Assembly: GCF_000306965.1 (NCBI RefSeq)
Contig: NZ_JH976435.1
Coordinates: 309,880-373,879, forward strand
Direction of reading: 5' to 3'
Source of the DNA: Amphibacillus jilinensis Y1
Lineage (GTDB): Bacteria; Bacillota; Bacilli; Bacillales; Amphibacillaceae
Length of the DNA stretch: 64,000 nucleotides
Below the pieces are notes generated by a model. It was not told where the DNA came from and searched no databases. It worked only from the letters and a program-made list of their open reading frames with translations. A program made the position numbers and the translations under genes. Numbering within the stretch: position 1 is the stretch's first letter; every line of letters begins with the position of its first letter. Below, piece after piece: positions 56,058 through 64,000 of the stretch.

Positions 56058-57839
56058 ATGAAAAATATTTTTTATTTTATTAAGCAAATCCATTTATATA
56101 GTGGTAAAGCGTTTTATATAAATACATTTGCGTCAATGGGAATTGGTTTGCTGGATGGTGTAGGTATTTTGTTGTTAATTCCCATGATAAGCATAACAGA
56201 CATTGTCAATTTAAATACAACAGAATTACCGTTTGCGAGCGTAATCAGTTTTTTGAATGAATTTCCAAATGTGGTGAGTTTATTAATTATATTAACCATA
56301 TATCTTCTTATTTCAGTAGGACAAAATCTACTAAAACGTTATCTCACCGTCAAAAATTCGATTATTCAACAAGGATTTTTAAGATATTTACAACTTGAAA
56401 CATATAATTCAATTTTAAAAGCTGATTGGAATTTCTTTCTAAAAAATAGAAAAACAGATCTCATTAATATTTTAACAGTAGAAATCGGTCGTACTAATGC
56501 AGGCGCACAAGGTTTTTTAAACCTAATTGCATCCGTTGTATTTACGGTGATTCAAATAGGGATGGCTTTATGGCTTTCACCTTCAATTACAACGTTTGTT
56601 TTGGTGTGCGGATTATTACTATTATTCCTCAATCGAAAATTTTTAAAACGTTCGATTGCATTAGGTGAGCGCAATTATGAATTATCTAAACATTATCTTT
56701 CAGGTATTACCGATCATATCAATGGAATCAAAGATATTAAAAGTAATTCATTAGAAGGACCGAGAATGGAGTGGTACCGTTGGATTACGAAAGAGATACA
56801 AGATCAACAAGTCAATTTCATGGCCTTAAAAGCGACAACACAAGCCAATTACAAAAATGCTTCAACTATTTTTATAGCTGCATTTGTTTTTATATCTATT
56901 CATTTATTTTCTGCACAAGCTGCATCATTAACATTAATTATTGTAATCTTTTCTAGGCTATGGCCTCGTGTTGCAGGGATTCAAAGCTCGTTAGAACAAG
57001 TAGCACTTACCATCCCCTCGTTAAAAGCAGTTCGATTGTTACAAAAAGAAACAGAGGAAGCAGCTGAATTTATAGATGAACCTTTTCAACAGTCTACTGA
57101 GCTGTCAATTAATTATGGTATTCGCTGTGACCACCTCTCATTTCGTTATGCTAAGGGATGTGGGAAACACGCACTAAAAGATATTAATATTTTTATTCCG
57201 GCTAATAAAATAACCGCTTTAGTCGGAAAATCAGGTGCTGGGAAAAGTACATTAGTAGATGTTTTAATGGGGCTAAATCAACCAGAGAACGGTCAAACAT
57301 TAATCGACGGTCATCCTCTTAAAGGTGAACTATTACGTTCATTACGAACTTCGCTAAGTTATGTAGCACAAGAACCATTTTTATTTAATACAACAGTCAG
57401 AAAAAATCTTATGCTCGTTGCTCCAAACGCTAAAGCTCAAGATTTATGGGAAGCGCTAGAATTTGCATCAGCGGCGGAATTCATCCGAGGATTAGCAGAT
57501 GGCTTAGATACCGTAATCGGAGATAGAGGGATTAAATTATCTGGTGGTGAACGGCAAAGACTTGTATTGGCTCGCGCGATTTTACGTAAGCCAGCTGTTT
57601 TGATTTTAGACGAGGCAACTAGTGCTCTTGATACAGAAAATGAATTTAAGATTCAACAAGCAATTGAACAGTTAAAAGGTAAAATGACCGTTATTATCAT
57701 TGCCCATCGCTTATCAACGATTCGAAATGCTGACCAAGTTATTGTATTAGACGAGGGATCAGTGGTTGAACAAGGAAAGTATCAACAGCTTTCTGATCAA
57801 TCAACAGGTGTCTTTAAAAAATTAGTTAGTCAAGCTTAA
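56058..57839 (+). CDS. Lasso peptide ABC exporter (D)
   Basis: A single-chain half transporter of 593 residues: an N-terminal exporter membrane domain (about 1-320, six helices) and an ATPase domain with Walker A GKSGAGKST, signature LSGGERQRLVLARAIL, Walker B VLILDEATSALD and switch IIAHRLST. It should dimerise. As the last gene of the lasso operon it is the probable exporter and self-protection factor (D protein). There is no peptidase C39 domain, fitting a system that already has a leader peptidase. AAGGAGAGG precedes the ATG. Confidence 0.9.
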   Translation: MKNIFYFIKQIHLYSGKAFYINTFASMGIGLLDGVGILLLIPMISITDIVNLNTTELPFASVISFLNEFPNVVSLLIILTIYLLISVGQNLLKRYLTVKNSIIQQGFLRYLQLETYNSILKADWNFFLKNRKTDLINILTVEIGRTNAGAQGFLNLIASVVFTVIQIGMALWLSPSITTFVLVCGLLLLFLNRKFLKRSIALGERNYELSKHYLSGITDHINGIKDIKSNSLEGPRMEWYRWITKEIQDQQVNFMALKATTQANYKNASTIFIAAFVFISIHLFSAQAASLTLIIVIFSRLWPRVAGIQSSLEQVALTIPSLKAVRLLQKETEEAAEFIDEPFQQSTELSINYGIRCDHLSFRYAKGCGKHALKDINIFIPANKITALVGKSGAGKSTLVDVLMGLNQPENGQTLIDGHPLKGELLRSLRTSLSYVAQEPFLFNTTVRKNLMLVAPNAKAQDLWEALEFASAAEFIRGLADGLDTVIGDRGIKLSGGERQRLVLARAILRKPAVLILDEATSALDTENEFKIQQAIEQLKGKMTVIIIAHRLSTIRNADQVIVLDEGSVVEQGKYQQLSDQSTGVFKKLVSQA

Positions 57840-57844
57840 TTAAG

Positions 57845-57872
57845 TCTGCATGGATGTGCCACATACGTTTAG
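57845..57872. repeat. Copy of a short repeat shared with 22071-22110
   Basis: TCTGCATGGATGTGCCACA is identical to 22071-22089, and the following TACGTTTA also occurs there (about 22103-22110) after a 13-base insertion. It marks a second dispersed repeat family. Confidence 0.55.
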
Positions 57873-57891
57873 CACGTTATGTCATTCCGAA

Positions 57892-58005
57892 AAGCAAGGG
57901 ATTCGCTTTTCGCGGGGATGGCTTCAGCTAACTTGAGTCGCAAAGATCACGCCTCAAGTGGATCTTTAGCTCATCCTATTCCCGCAGAAGTCTCACCCCT
58001 TGCTT
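57892..58005. repeat. 114-bp imperfect palindrome (MITE/REP-like)
   Basis: AAGCAAGGG (57892-57900) pairs with CCCTTGCTT (57997-58005), and inner parts (CGCGGGGATGG...ACTTGAG with CTCAAGT...CATCC..CCCGC) pair as well. No protein is encoded. Its base composition is richer in GC than the surroundings, suggesting an inserted element. It follows the lasso exporter and could stop transcription. Confidence 0.7.
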
Positions 58006-58609
58006 ATCTCCACTTAGACTGAGGGTTCATACTGAATGCGTAAGCCCAACGCATGAAATAAAGCGAAGAAGATGTGACACGACTAGAATAAGAAGTTCCT
58101 TATGTTGAGACTCAATGCTGATCATGATCTAAACGGTGTAAATCTAACTCCCACTGATTGAAATGACGCTTGATGAGATCTTCAAAGACAATCATTATTA
58201 AGATAGGTGTTACTATTTAGCAAGTGAGCTATGTGTAGACTCCTGTGGAAGTAGCTCAAGCCACGCCCACGGAAAGTGGAACATAGCTCATCTGCGCGTC
58301 CAAAACGAAAGGTTTATAATCAATCGAAAATCTATATTCAAAGGCAACGCTTGTATTTAATATTAGGTGTTTAAACAGGGATATTGAAGATATGAAAAGT
58401 AAGTTATCTGAATAATGTCTATTTTTATAACTGTTATTCACATGAGCAGATAAACTTCTGCGAGATAATAATGAAACATTTATCAACCCCTTAGAATGAC
58501 TAGTGTTTTAAGTGATCTTATCTTTATCCACTCTTTTGTGAAGCAAGATCAGGAAAAACATCTGTTTATATCATCGATTTCTTACCTTAAGGTTGGTAAC
58601 TTTCTATGA
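58006..58609. other. Gap with repeat fragments, no gene
   Basis: This 604-base stretch carries no supported gene on either strand. CCCACTGATTGAA at 58150-58162 is shared with the repeat at 19291-19342. Together with the elements at 57845-58005 it appears to be a landing site for small mobile or repetitive sequences between the lasso cluster and the metabolic genes. Confidence 0.45.
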
Positions 58610-58963
58610 CTAGGATGTTAACACCCCTTTTTTCTTCAATAAATAATCATTCATAGATGTGATGGTCATCTCTTTTAACTCATTGGGTGTAAACTCGATG
58701 ATACGTCCATGACTGTTTTCGTAAATTTTATAACGCCATGTCTTTGTTGTTCGTTCAACGAGTTGGACATTAATTTTATATTTACTGTACATAAGTTGCT
58801 TATTAGCAATAATATCTTTTTGAACCTGTTCAATAAGCTGGTCGAAAAATTGCTCATATAAATAATTGAATTTCAATTGATTAAAAGCATGGCGATCTTT
58901 TTTGAAAAGCGTTAAAACAAAAGGTAAAATAATAAAGTTGTTAATGATCTTATGCTTGATCAT
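58610..58963 (-). CDS. Hypothetical protein
   Basis: The 117-residue basic protein has a short hydrophobic N-terminal stretch (NNFIILPFVLTLF, about 8-20), then a helical part rich in Asn and Gln and a C-terminal beta-like segment. It may be membrane-associated. I recognise no family. AGAGGTGAAAG precedes the ATG, which supports real translation. It is transcribed divergently from uxaB. Confidence 0.6.
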   Translation of the reverse strand: MIKHKIINNFIILPFVLTLFKKDRHAFNQLKFNYLYEQFFDQLIEQVQKDIIANKQLMYSKYKINVQLVERTTKTWRYKIYENSHGRIIEFTPNELKEMTITSMNDYLLKKKGVLTS

Positions 58964-59137
58964 ACTTTCACCTCTAACGGAACGTTTGTTCTTATTATAT
59001 GTGATGTGCTAAAAGAAATGCAAACTAATTTATTGGTATAAATGGAAATATATATAGCTGTATAGCCATTAATCATTAGCATGTTAACAATCATCTTTAC
59101 ATATATATGGTGATAGTTATAGCTGAAATTATTGATA

Positions 59138-59163
59138 TATGGTAAAATAACAACGTTGTTATT
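59138..59163 (+). promoter_or_regulatory. uxaBA promoter region with perfect palindromic operator
   Basis: TATGGTAAAAT (59138-59148) is an extended -10, and AATAACAACGTTGTTATT (59146-59163) is a perfect 18-bp palindrome overlapping it. This looks like the operator of a LacI- or GntR-type repressor of hexuronate genes; the repressor gene is not in view. Confidence 0.65.
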
Positions 59164-59192
59164 ACTAAATATTGTAATTGGAGGGGAGAAAG

Positions 59193-60659
59193 ATGAAACA
59201 ATTATCTGAAAAACTTGTTCAAAAACAAAACTATCCTGAACGTGTTTTACAGTTTGGTGAGGGGAATTTTATGCGTGCTTTTGTTGACTGGCAGATTGAT
59301 AAGTTGAATAAAGCTGGATTTTTTAATGGTAGTGTTGTCATTGTTCAGCCAATTGAGCATGGCTTGACTGACAGATTGAATCAACAGGATAATTTGTATA
59401 CGCTCATTTTAGAAGGTGTGAAAAATGGAGAACCTGTAAGAGAAAAGCAAGTGATTGACTCGATTAGCCGTTCTATTAATCCATACGTGGATAAAGCGCA
59501 ATATTTAGCATTAGCCAAACAACCTGATTTGAAATTCATTTTCTCAAACACAACAGAAGCTGGTATAGCATTTGACCCACAAGATCAGTTAAGTGATCGT
59601 TTAGCGAAGACTTTTCCAGGGAAATTAACCGCATTCTTGTATCAACGTTATTTACATTTTAATGGTGATGACACGAAAGGGATGTACATTATTCCGTGCG
59701 AACTGATTGATCGAAATGCTGACAAACTAAAGGCCTGTGTTCTTCAGTATATTCAGTTATGGCAATTAGAAGAAGCCTTTAAAGAGTGGATTGAAACAGC
59801 AAATCAGTTTTATTGTAGTCTTGTTGATCGAATTGTGCCAGGCTATCCAGGTGATCAAGCAAACATAATAGAAAAAGAATTAGGTTATCGGGATCAACTC
59901 TTGATAGTGGCTGAACATTACCATTTATGGGTGATCGAAGCTGATCGCCATTTACAAGAGCGATTACCAGTTGATCAGATCGGTTTAAATACGTTATTTG
60001 TTAGTGATTTAAATCCTTATCGAACGAGAAAAGTTCATATATTAAATGGAACACACACGGCTATGACTCCAGTTGCTTATTTACTTGGTTTAGAAACAGT
60101 TGAACAAGCGATTTGTGATCCGCGAGTAGAGCGGTATTTGAAGTTGTTAATCAGCCAAGAAGTCACCCCAACATTACCAATAGAACGCTCAGAATTGGAA
60201 GCGTATACAGAATCGGTACTTGAACGTTTTAAAAACCCTTATATTAATCATCAATTAATGAGCATTTCGTTAAATGGAATCGCAAAGTTTGCTACAAGAA
60301 ATTTACCGGTGCTTAAACAGTATATTAAACAAAAGCAGCGTTTACCAAAGAAGTTAGTCTTTGCTTTTACATCTTTAATTTATTTTTACCGTGGCAGAAG
60401 AGCGGAAGAGAAGATTACTATAAAAGATGATCAAGCGATATTGGCGTGTTTTAGGGAATTATGGAATAATTTTGATGGAAGTGAAGAAGCTGCAAGTGTG
60501 TTAGTTAGTCAAGTTTTACAACAAGAGAAATGGTGGGGCGAAGATTTAACACAAATGAATGGTTTGACGGAGATGATGGCAGAGATGCTGATTGATATTG
60601 ATCAAAATGGTTTAGAAGCAGCATTAGTATCAGTTATAGGAGCTGATACTAATGCCTAA
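59193..60659 (+). CDS. uxaB: Tagaturonate reductase (altronate oxidoreductase)
   Basis: UxaB reduces D-tagaturonate to D-altronate with NADH in galacturonate breakdown. The 488 residues match the mannitol dehydrogenase/UxaB family: VLQFGEGNFMRAFVDWQIDKLN near the N terminus, IFSNTTEAGIAF, PCELIDRNAD, and RKVHILNGTHTAMTPVAYLLG at the catalytic site with Lys and His. ATG 59193 follows GGAGGGGAGAAAG; the TTG at 59178 lies before the site. It overlaps uxaA by 8 bases. Confidence 0.94.
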   Translation: MKQLSEKLVQKQNYPERVLQFGEGNFMRAFVDWQIDKLNKAGFFNGSVVIVQPIEHGLTDRLNQQDNLYTLILEGVKNGEPVREKQVIDSISRSINPYVDKAQYLALAKQPDLKFIFSNTTEAGIAFDPQDQLSDRLAKTFPGKLTAFLYQRYLHFNGDDTKGMYIIPCELIDRNADKLKACVLQYIQLWQLEEAFKEWIETANQFYCSLVDRIVPGYPGDQANIIEKELGYRDQLLIVAEHYHLWVIEADRHLQERLPVDQIGLNTLFVSDLNPYRTRKVHILNGTHTAMTPVAYLLGLETVEQAICDPRVERYLKLLISQEVTPTLPIERSELEAYTESVLERFKNPYINHQLMSISLNGIAKFATRNLPVLKQYIKQKQRLPKKLVFAFTSLIYFYRGRRAEEKITIKDDQAILACFRELWNNFDGSEEAASVLVSQVLQQEKWWGEDLTQMNGLTEMMAEMLIDIDQNGLEAALVSVIGADTNA

Positions 60660-62142
60660 ATTCATCCAACTTCAGGAACATGATAATGTGGTCGTTGCTT
60701 TAACGGCGTTAAAAGCTGAAGAGACATTGCAGATTAATGGGGAAACATTGACTTTACAAGAAACAATACCGCAAGGGCATAAAATCGCCATTAAAGCCAT
60801 TGAAAAAAATGAGGATGTGATCAAGTATGGCTATCCAATTGGTCATGCAATCACAACAATTAAACAAGGTTCGCGCGTGCATACGGATAATATGTGTACC
60901 AACTTGTCTGGAATAGAAAACTATCATTATCAGCCTAAACTTACAAATAGCAAACGGTTTGAACAGGAAGAGCGCTTCTTTAATGGTTATCAAAGAAAGA
61001 ATGGAGATGTAGGGATTCGAAATGAGTTATGGATTGTTCCTACTGTTGGTTGTGTCAATGGTGTAGCTGAACATATGTTGAAACAATTTATTAAAGAAGT
61101 AGAAGATATAGCACCGTTCGATCAAGTACTTGTCTTAAGTCATCAGTATGGTTGTTCACAATTAGGTGACGACCATGAGAATACACGTCAAATTCTTTCA
61201 GATGTGGTGCATCATCCGAATGCAGGTGGTGTATTGGTATTGGGTTTAGGGTGTGAGAATAATATTGTTGAAGATTTCAGACAAGGGTTAGGGGAATATG
61301 ATCAAGAGCGTGTTCAATTTCTTGTGACCCAATTTGTCGGTGATGAAGTTGCAGCAGGCGTACGTAAACTAAAGCAGATTCATAAGGCAGCAAGTCAGGA
61401 TCATCGCGAACCTATTTCTCTATCGAAATTAAAAATAGGCTTAAAATGTGGAGGATCTGACGGTCTTTCGGGTATAACAGCTAATCCATTAGTAGGCGAG
61501 TTCTCTGATTATTTGGTTGCACAAGGTGGAACAACTGTTTTAACAGAGGTACCTGAAATGTTTGGTGCTGAAACAATTCTCATGGAGCGTGCTGAAAATG
61601 CGCATGTATTTAACAAAACGGTTGCAATGATCAATGATTTTAAAGCATATTTTATAAAAAATGATCAACCTGTTTATGAGAACCCATCTCCAGGTAACAA
61701 AGATGGAGGGATTACAACATTAGAAGATAAATCATTAGGCTGTACACAGAAAGCTGGAACGTCCACCGTAAGAGATGTGTTAAAGTATGGTGAGCGTTTA
61801 AAGACAACAGGCTTGAATTTACTGAGTGCTCCGGGCAATGACCTTGTCGCTTCATCTGCTTTGGCTGCTTCAGGCTGTCACATTGTATTATTTACGACAG
61901 GAAGGGGAACGCCTTTTGGAACTTTTGTCCCAACGATAAAAATCTCTTCAAACAGTCAGATTTATCAAAAAAAACCACACTGGATTGATTTTGATGCGGG
62001 TAAGCTCTTAAGTTATCAAAAAGAAGAAGTACTAGATCAATTTATTGATTATATCGTTGCTATTGCCAATGGCGCTAAAGCTAAAAATGAACAAAATGAT
62101 TATCGTGAATTAGCTATTTTTAAAACAGGTGTCACACTGTGA
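60652..62142 (+). CDS. uxaA: Altronate dehydratase
   Basis: UxaA dehydrates D-altronate to 2-keto-3-deoxygluconate, the next step after UxaB. The 496 residues have an N-terminal SAF-type domain (about 1-90, IKQGSRVHTDNMCTNLSG) and the large dehydratase domain with NGDVGIRNELWIVPTVGCVNG. Further motifs are LSHQYGCSQLGDDHENT, GLKCGGSDGLSGITANP and SLGCTQKAGTS. The ATG overlaps the end of uxaB, so the two are coupled. The hairpin after it ends the operon or reduces read-through. Confidence 0.95.
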   Translation: MPKFIQLQEHDNVVVALTALKAEETLQINGETLTLQETIPQGHKIAIKAIEKNEDVIKYGYPIGHAITTIKQGSRVHTDNMCTNLSGIENYHYQPKLTNSKRFEQEERFFNGYQRKNGDVGIRNELWIVPTVGCVNGVAEHMLKQFIKEVEDIAPFDQVLVLSHQYGCSQLGDDHENTRQILSDVVHHPNAGGVLVLGLGCENNIVEDFRQGLGEYDQERVQFLVTQFVGDEVAAGVRKLKQIHKAASQDHREPISLSKLKIGLKCGGSDGLSGITANPLVGEFSDYLVAQGGTTVLTEVPEMFGAETILMERAENAHVFNKTVAMINDFKAYFIKNDQPVYENPSPGNKDGGITTLEDKSLGCTQKAGTSTVRDVLKYGERLKTTGLNLLSAPGNDLVASSALAASGCHIVLFTTGRGTPFGTFVPTIKISSNSQIYQKKPHWIDFDAGKLLSYQKEEVLDQFIDYIVAIANGAKAKNEQNDYRELAIFKTGVTL

Positions 62143-62192
62143 CAGACTATTTTAATTAAAAAAGATGAAAAAAATTGATAACTTATGAATCG

Positions 62193-62242
62193 CCTTCAAT
62201 GGAGGCTATGGCTCCTCCATTGAAAGGTTTCATCTTATTTTT
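62193..62242 (+). terminator. Probable terminator after uxaBA
   Basis: CCTTCAATGGAGG (62193-62205) pairs with CCTCCATTGAAAGG (62214-62227) with one bulge and an 8-base loop. The T-rich tail (TTTCATCTTATTTTT) is interrupted. Confidence 0.7.
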
Positions 62243-62261
62243 ATGATGAAGGAGCTTTCAC

Positions 62262-63260
62262 ATGACTGAAATTGAGACGTTTATTGATCAGTTATATCAA
62301 AGCAAATTGAAGTCCGCTACAGCCTGCGTAAGCAAAGAAAAGCTAGTACAACAATTGGGTATTTTCACTGTTTCAGATTCGCCACATCGATATAGGGATG
62401 CGAGAATAGTAGACGAAATTAATGAGTCAGCTTATCTTCGGCGTTTATGGTCGATTCCAACGATTGACGAGTTACATATGTTGACCTATCACCTTGTGCC
62501 ACAATGTGCCAATGCATTAAATCAATATGCAATTCTAGTCATTCCTGGACATGGTTATGGCCATCAAGAGTTAGTGGGTTTAACGGTGAATCATACCAAG
62601 ATTAATAGAAGCAGTATTTATAAGCAGATTGCTATTACTCTAGTAAACAAAGGATTTCACGTTTATGTACCAGAGTTGGCTGGTATGGGAAAACGCCGGT
62701 TAATAAGAGATGAACAGACGCCACCAACTGAAAATACATGTTATCAGCTAGCAGCTCAACTCCTTTTATTAGGTTACACATTAACAGGACTCAGAGTATG
62801 TGAATGCCAACAATTAATTAAATTTATACAGGCTACGTCTGATCAAAAACCCGATAATTTAGGTGTGGTTGGTTTTTCGGGTGGTGCACTCATTTCAATC
62901 TGCCTAGCTATATTAAACACGAATATTCAAACGACGATTTTAAGTGGTTATCCTGCTTATTTTAAAGACAGTATTATGGCGAGGAGACACTGCTTGGATA
63001 ATTATATTCCAGACATGTTAACTTTGGGTGAAATGCCAGATTTATTAAAGCAAATTGCCCCGCGGTCATTATTTATCGAAGCTGGAGATCAAGATCACCT
63101 CTTTCCTATTGCTTCAGCTAGAGGAGTGATAGATGAACTTGCAAATCATTATCAATCGATTGGGGCTCAAGAAAATTTTTCTTATCACTTGTTTCAAGGT
63201 GTGCATGAAATTAACGGAACGCAAGCGATAGAATGGTTAGTAAATCAAATGAATAAATAA
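62262..63260 (+). CDS. Alpha/beta hydrolase family protein
   Basis: The 332 residues show an alpha/beta hydrolase core: VIPGHGYGHQELVGL (oxyanion region), the nucleophile elbow GFSGGALISICLAIL with the catalytic Ser, EAGDQDHLF with the acid Asp, and GVHEI with the catalytic His. The layout recalls acetyl-xylan/dienelactone-type esterases. An AAGGAGC site precedes the ATG. Placed between altronate genes and a sugar-type oxidoreductase, it may deacetylate pectin or glycan breakdown products; this is inferred from context. Confidence 0.8.
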   Translation: MTEIETFIDQLYQSKLKSATACVSKEKLVQQLGIFTVSDSPHRYRDARIVDEINESAYLRRLWSIPTIDELHMLTYHLVPQCANALNQYAILVIPGHGYGHQELVGLTVNHTKINRSSIYKQIAITLVNKGFHVYVPELAGMGKRRLIRDEQTPPTENTCYQLAAQLLLLGYTLTGLRVCECQQLIKFIQATSDQKPDNLGVVGFSGGALISICLAILNTNIQTTILSGYPAYFKDSIMARRHCLDNYIPDMLTLGEMPDLLKQIAPRSLFIEAGDQDHLFPIASARGVIDELANHYQSIGAQENFSYHLFQGVHEINGTQAIEWLVNQMNK

Positions 63261-63272
63261 GGAGAGAATAAA

Positions 63273-64000
63273 GTGCGAAAAAAATATGCATTAGTCGGTA
63301 CAGGTGGAAGAGCAGAATTTTTTTATGGTGCAATTGCTCAAGATTTTCAGAAAACATGTGAATTGGTAGCTTTTTGTGATAGCAACCTTACCAGACAGCA
63401 TTATGCTAATCGGCTACTCCAAGAAAAATATCAACATAAACCAATAGCGATATATTTAGCTCATCAATTCGAGAAAATGATTAGCGACAACAAACCAGAT
63501 ATTGTGATTGTAACGTCAGTTGACCGTACACATCATACATATATTATAAAAGCGCTGGAACTGGGCTGTGATGTGATTACGGAAAAACCCATTACAATCG
63601 ATCAAAACAAGGCAAAAGCAATAGTTGATGCAGTGGAACGTACAAATGGAAAGATCAGGGTGGCCTTTAATTATCGCTATGCTCCCCATCATACAAAACT
63701 TCGAGAACTCATTCAAAATGATACCATTGGCCAAGTCTTTTCTGTACATTTTGAGTGGGCACTAGATACTCAGCATGGTGCCGATTATTTTCGACGCTGG
63801 CATCGAAATAAAACCAACAGTGGCGGCTTGTTAGTTCATAAATCAACCCACCATTTTGACTTAGTTAATTTTTGGTTAGGTACACAGCCTGAAACGGTTT
63901 ATGCAGCTGGAGGGTTACGTTTTTATGGGAAAGAAAATGCTGAAGAACGAGGGGAACGATATTTTTATCAACGCGCATATCAAAATAAGCATGCTAAGTC
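63273..64000 (+). CDS. Gfo/Idh/MocA family oxidoreductase (5' part, cut by the window edge)
   Basis: An open frame from GTG 63273, six bases after GGAGAG, runs off the window after about 242 codons. It begins with a Rossmann fold (YALVGTGGRAEFFYGAIAQDF) and contains IVIVTSVDRTHHTYIIKALELG and the family motif EKPIT with its Lys. The start of the C-terminal sheet domain (NSGGLLVHKSTHHFDLVNFWLG) carries the catalytic His region. It is an NAD(P)-dependent sugar or inositol-type dehydrogenase. It follows the hydrolase by 12 bases and probably shares its operon. Confidence 0.9.
   Translation, partial: MRKKYALVGTGGRAEFFYGAIAQDFQKTCELVAFCDSNLTRQHYANRLLQEKYQHKPIAIYLAHQFEKMISDNKPDIVIVTSVDRTHHTYIIKALELGCDVITEKPITIDQNKAKAIVDAVERTNGKIRVAFNYRYAPHHTKLRELIQNDTIGQVFSVHFEWALDTQHGADYFRRWHRNKTNSGGLLVHKSTHHFDLVNFWLGTQPETVYAAGGLRFYGKENAEERGERYFYQRAYQNKHAK

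Noticed and set aside
1-64000. tRNA genes, rRNA genes and CRISPR arrays
   Set aside because: No cloverleaf with a GTTCGAATC-like arm, no rRNA segment and no regularly spaced direct repeats were found by eye on either strand.

Overview
The window is a stretch of AT-rich chromosome from an endospore-forming Firmicute, most likely a Bacillaceae member close to the halophilic or alkaliphilic genera (Amphibacillus, Gracilibacillus or Virgibacillus type; this is inferred from gene content and order, not from a search). The first 18 kb hold the conserved Bacillales order rny-ymdB-spoVS-(dipeptidase)-miaB-ricA-cotE-mutS-mutL-miaA-hfq-spoVK-hflX-glnR-glnA. These genes cover RNA turnover, tRNA A37 modification, mismatch repair, sporulation and nitrogen assimilation. 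They are punctuated by clear intrinsic terminators and one textbook GlnR/TnrA operator. A gap before cotE looks like a structured RNA, and the place where ynbB is expected holds only a decayed remnant.

From 18 to 24 kb the sequence becomes accessory: a secreted toxin-like protein with a small immunity-like gene, an orphan YolD-like gene under a LexA box, a lipoprotein, a small membrane protein, repeats, and about 2.4 kb with no convincing gene. At 24.0-28.6 kb lies one giant regulator: a pseudokinase, a P-loop ATPase, a long helical region, a GAF-like domain and a LuxR helix-turn-helix. It sits directly upstream of a large exopolysaccharide (EPS) locus (28.9-48 kb). The locus has a chain-length regulator, a BY-kinase, galU, an initiating sugar-phosphate transferase, about ten glycosyltransferases, a polymerase, a pyruvyl transferase and a flippase. 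An EAR-like structured RNA candidate lies between the kinase and galU.

The 3' end of the EPS locus runs into what I consider the most interesting system, a lasso-peptide biosynthetic cluster (about 48.3-57.8 kb). It comprises a nucleotidyltransferase, manC, an orphan response regulator, a B2 leader peptidase, an asparagine-synthetase-like cyclase, a decayed precursor copy, an intact 50-residue precursor missed by ordinary ORF length limits, an HPr-kinase-like precursor kinase, a PqqD-like B1 protein and an ABC exporter. The precursor has the expected Firmicute leader (W-x-x-P-x-L-E, Thr at -2), a predicted Ala1-Asp9 ring and a C-terminal Ser suited to the kinase, as in paeninodin. The tail after the ring is unusually long and Asp-rich.

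After a palindromic MITE-like element, the window ends with a minus-strand hypothetical gene and hexuronate genes: uxaB-uxaA behind a palindromic operator, an alpha/beta hydrolase, and a Gfo/Idh/MocA oxidoreductase that runs off the edge. No tRNA, rRNA or CRISPR array was seen.
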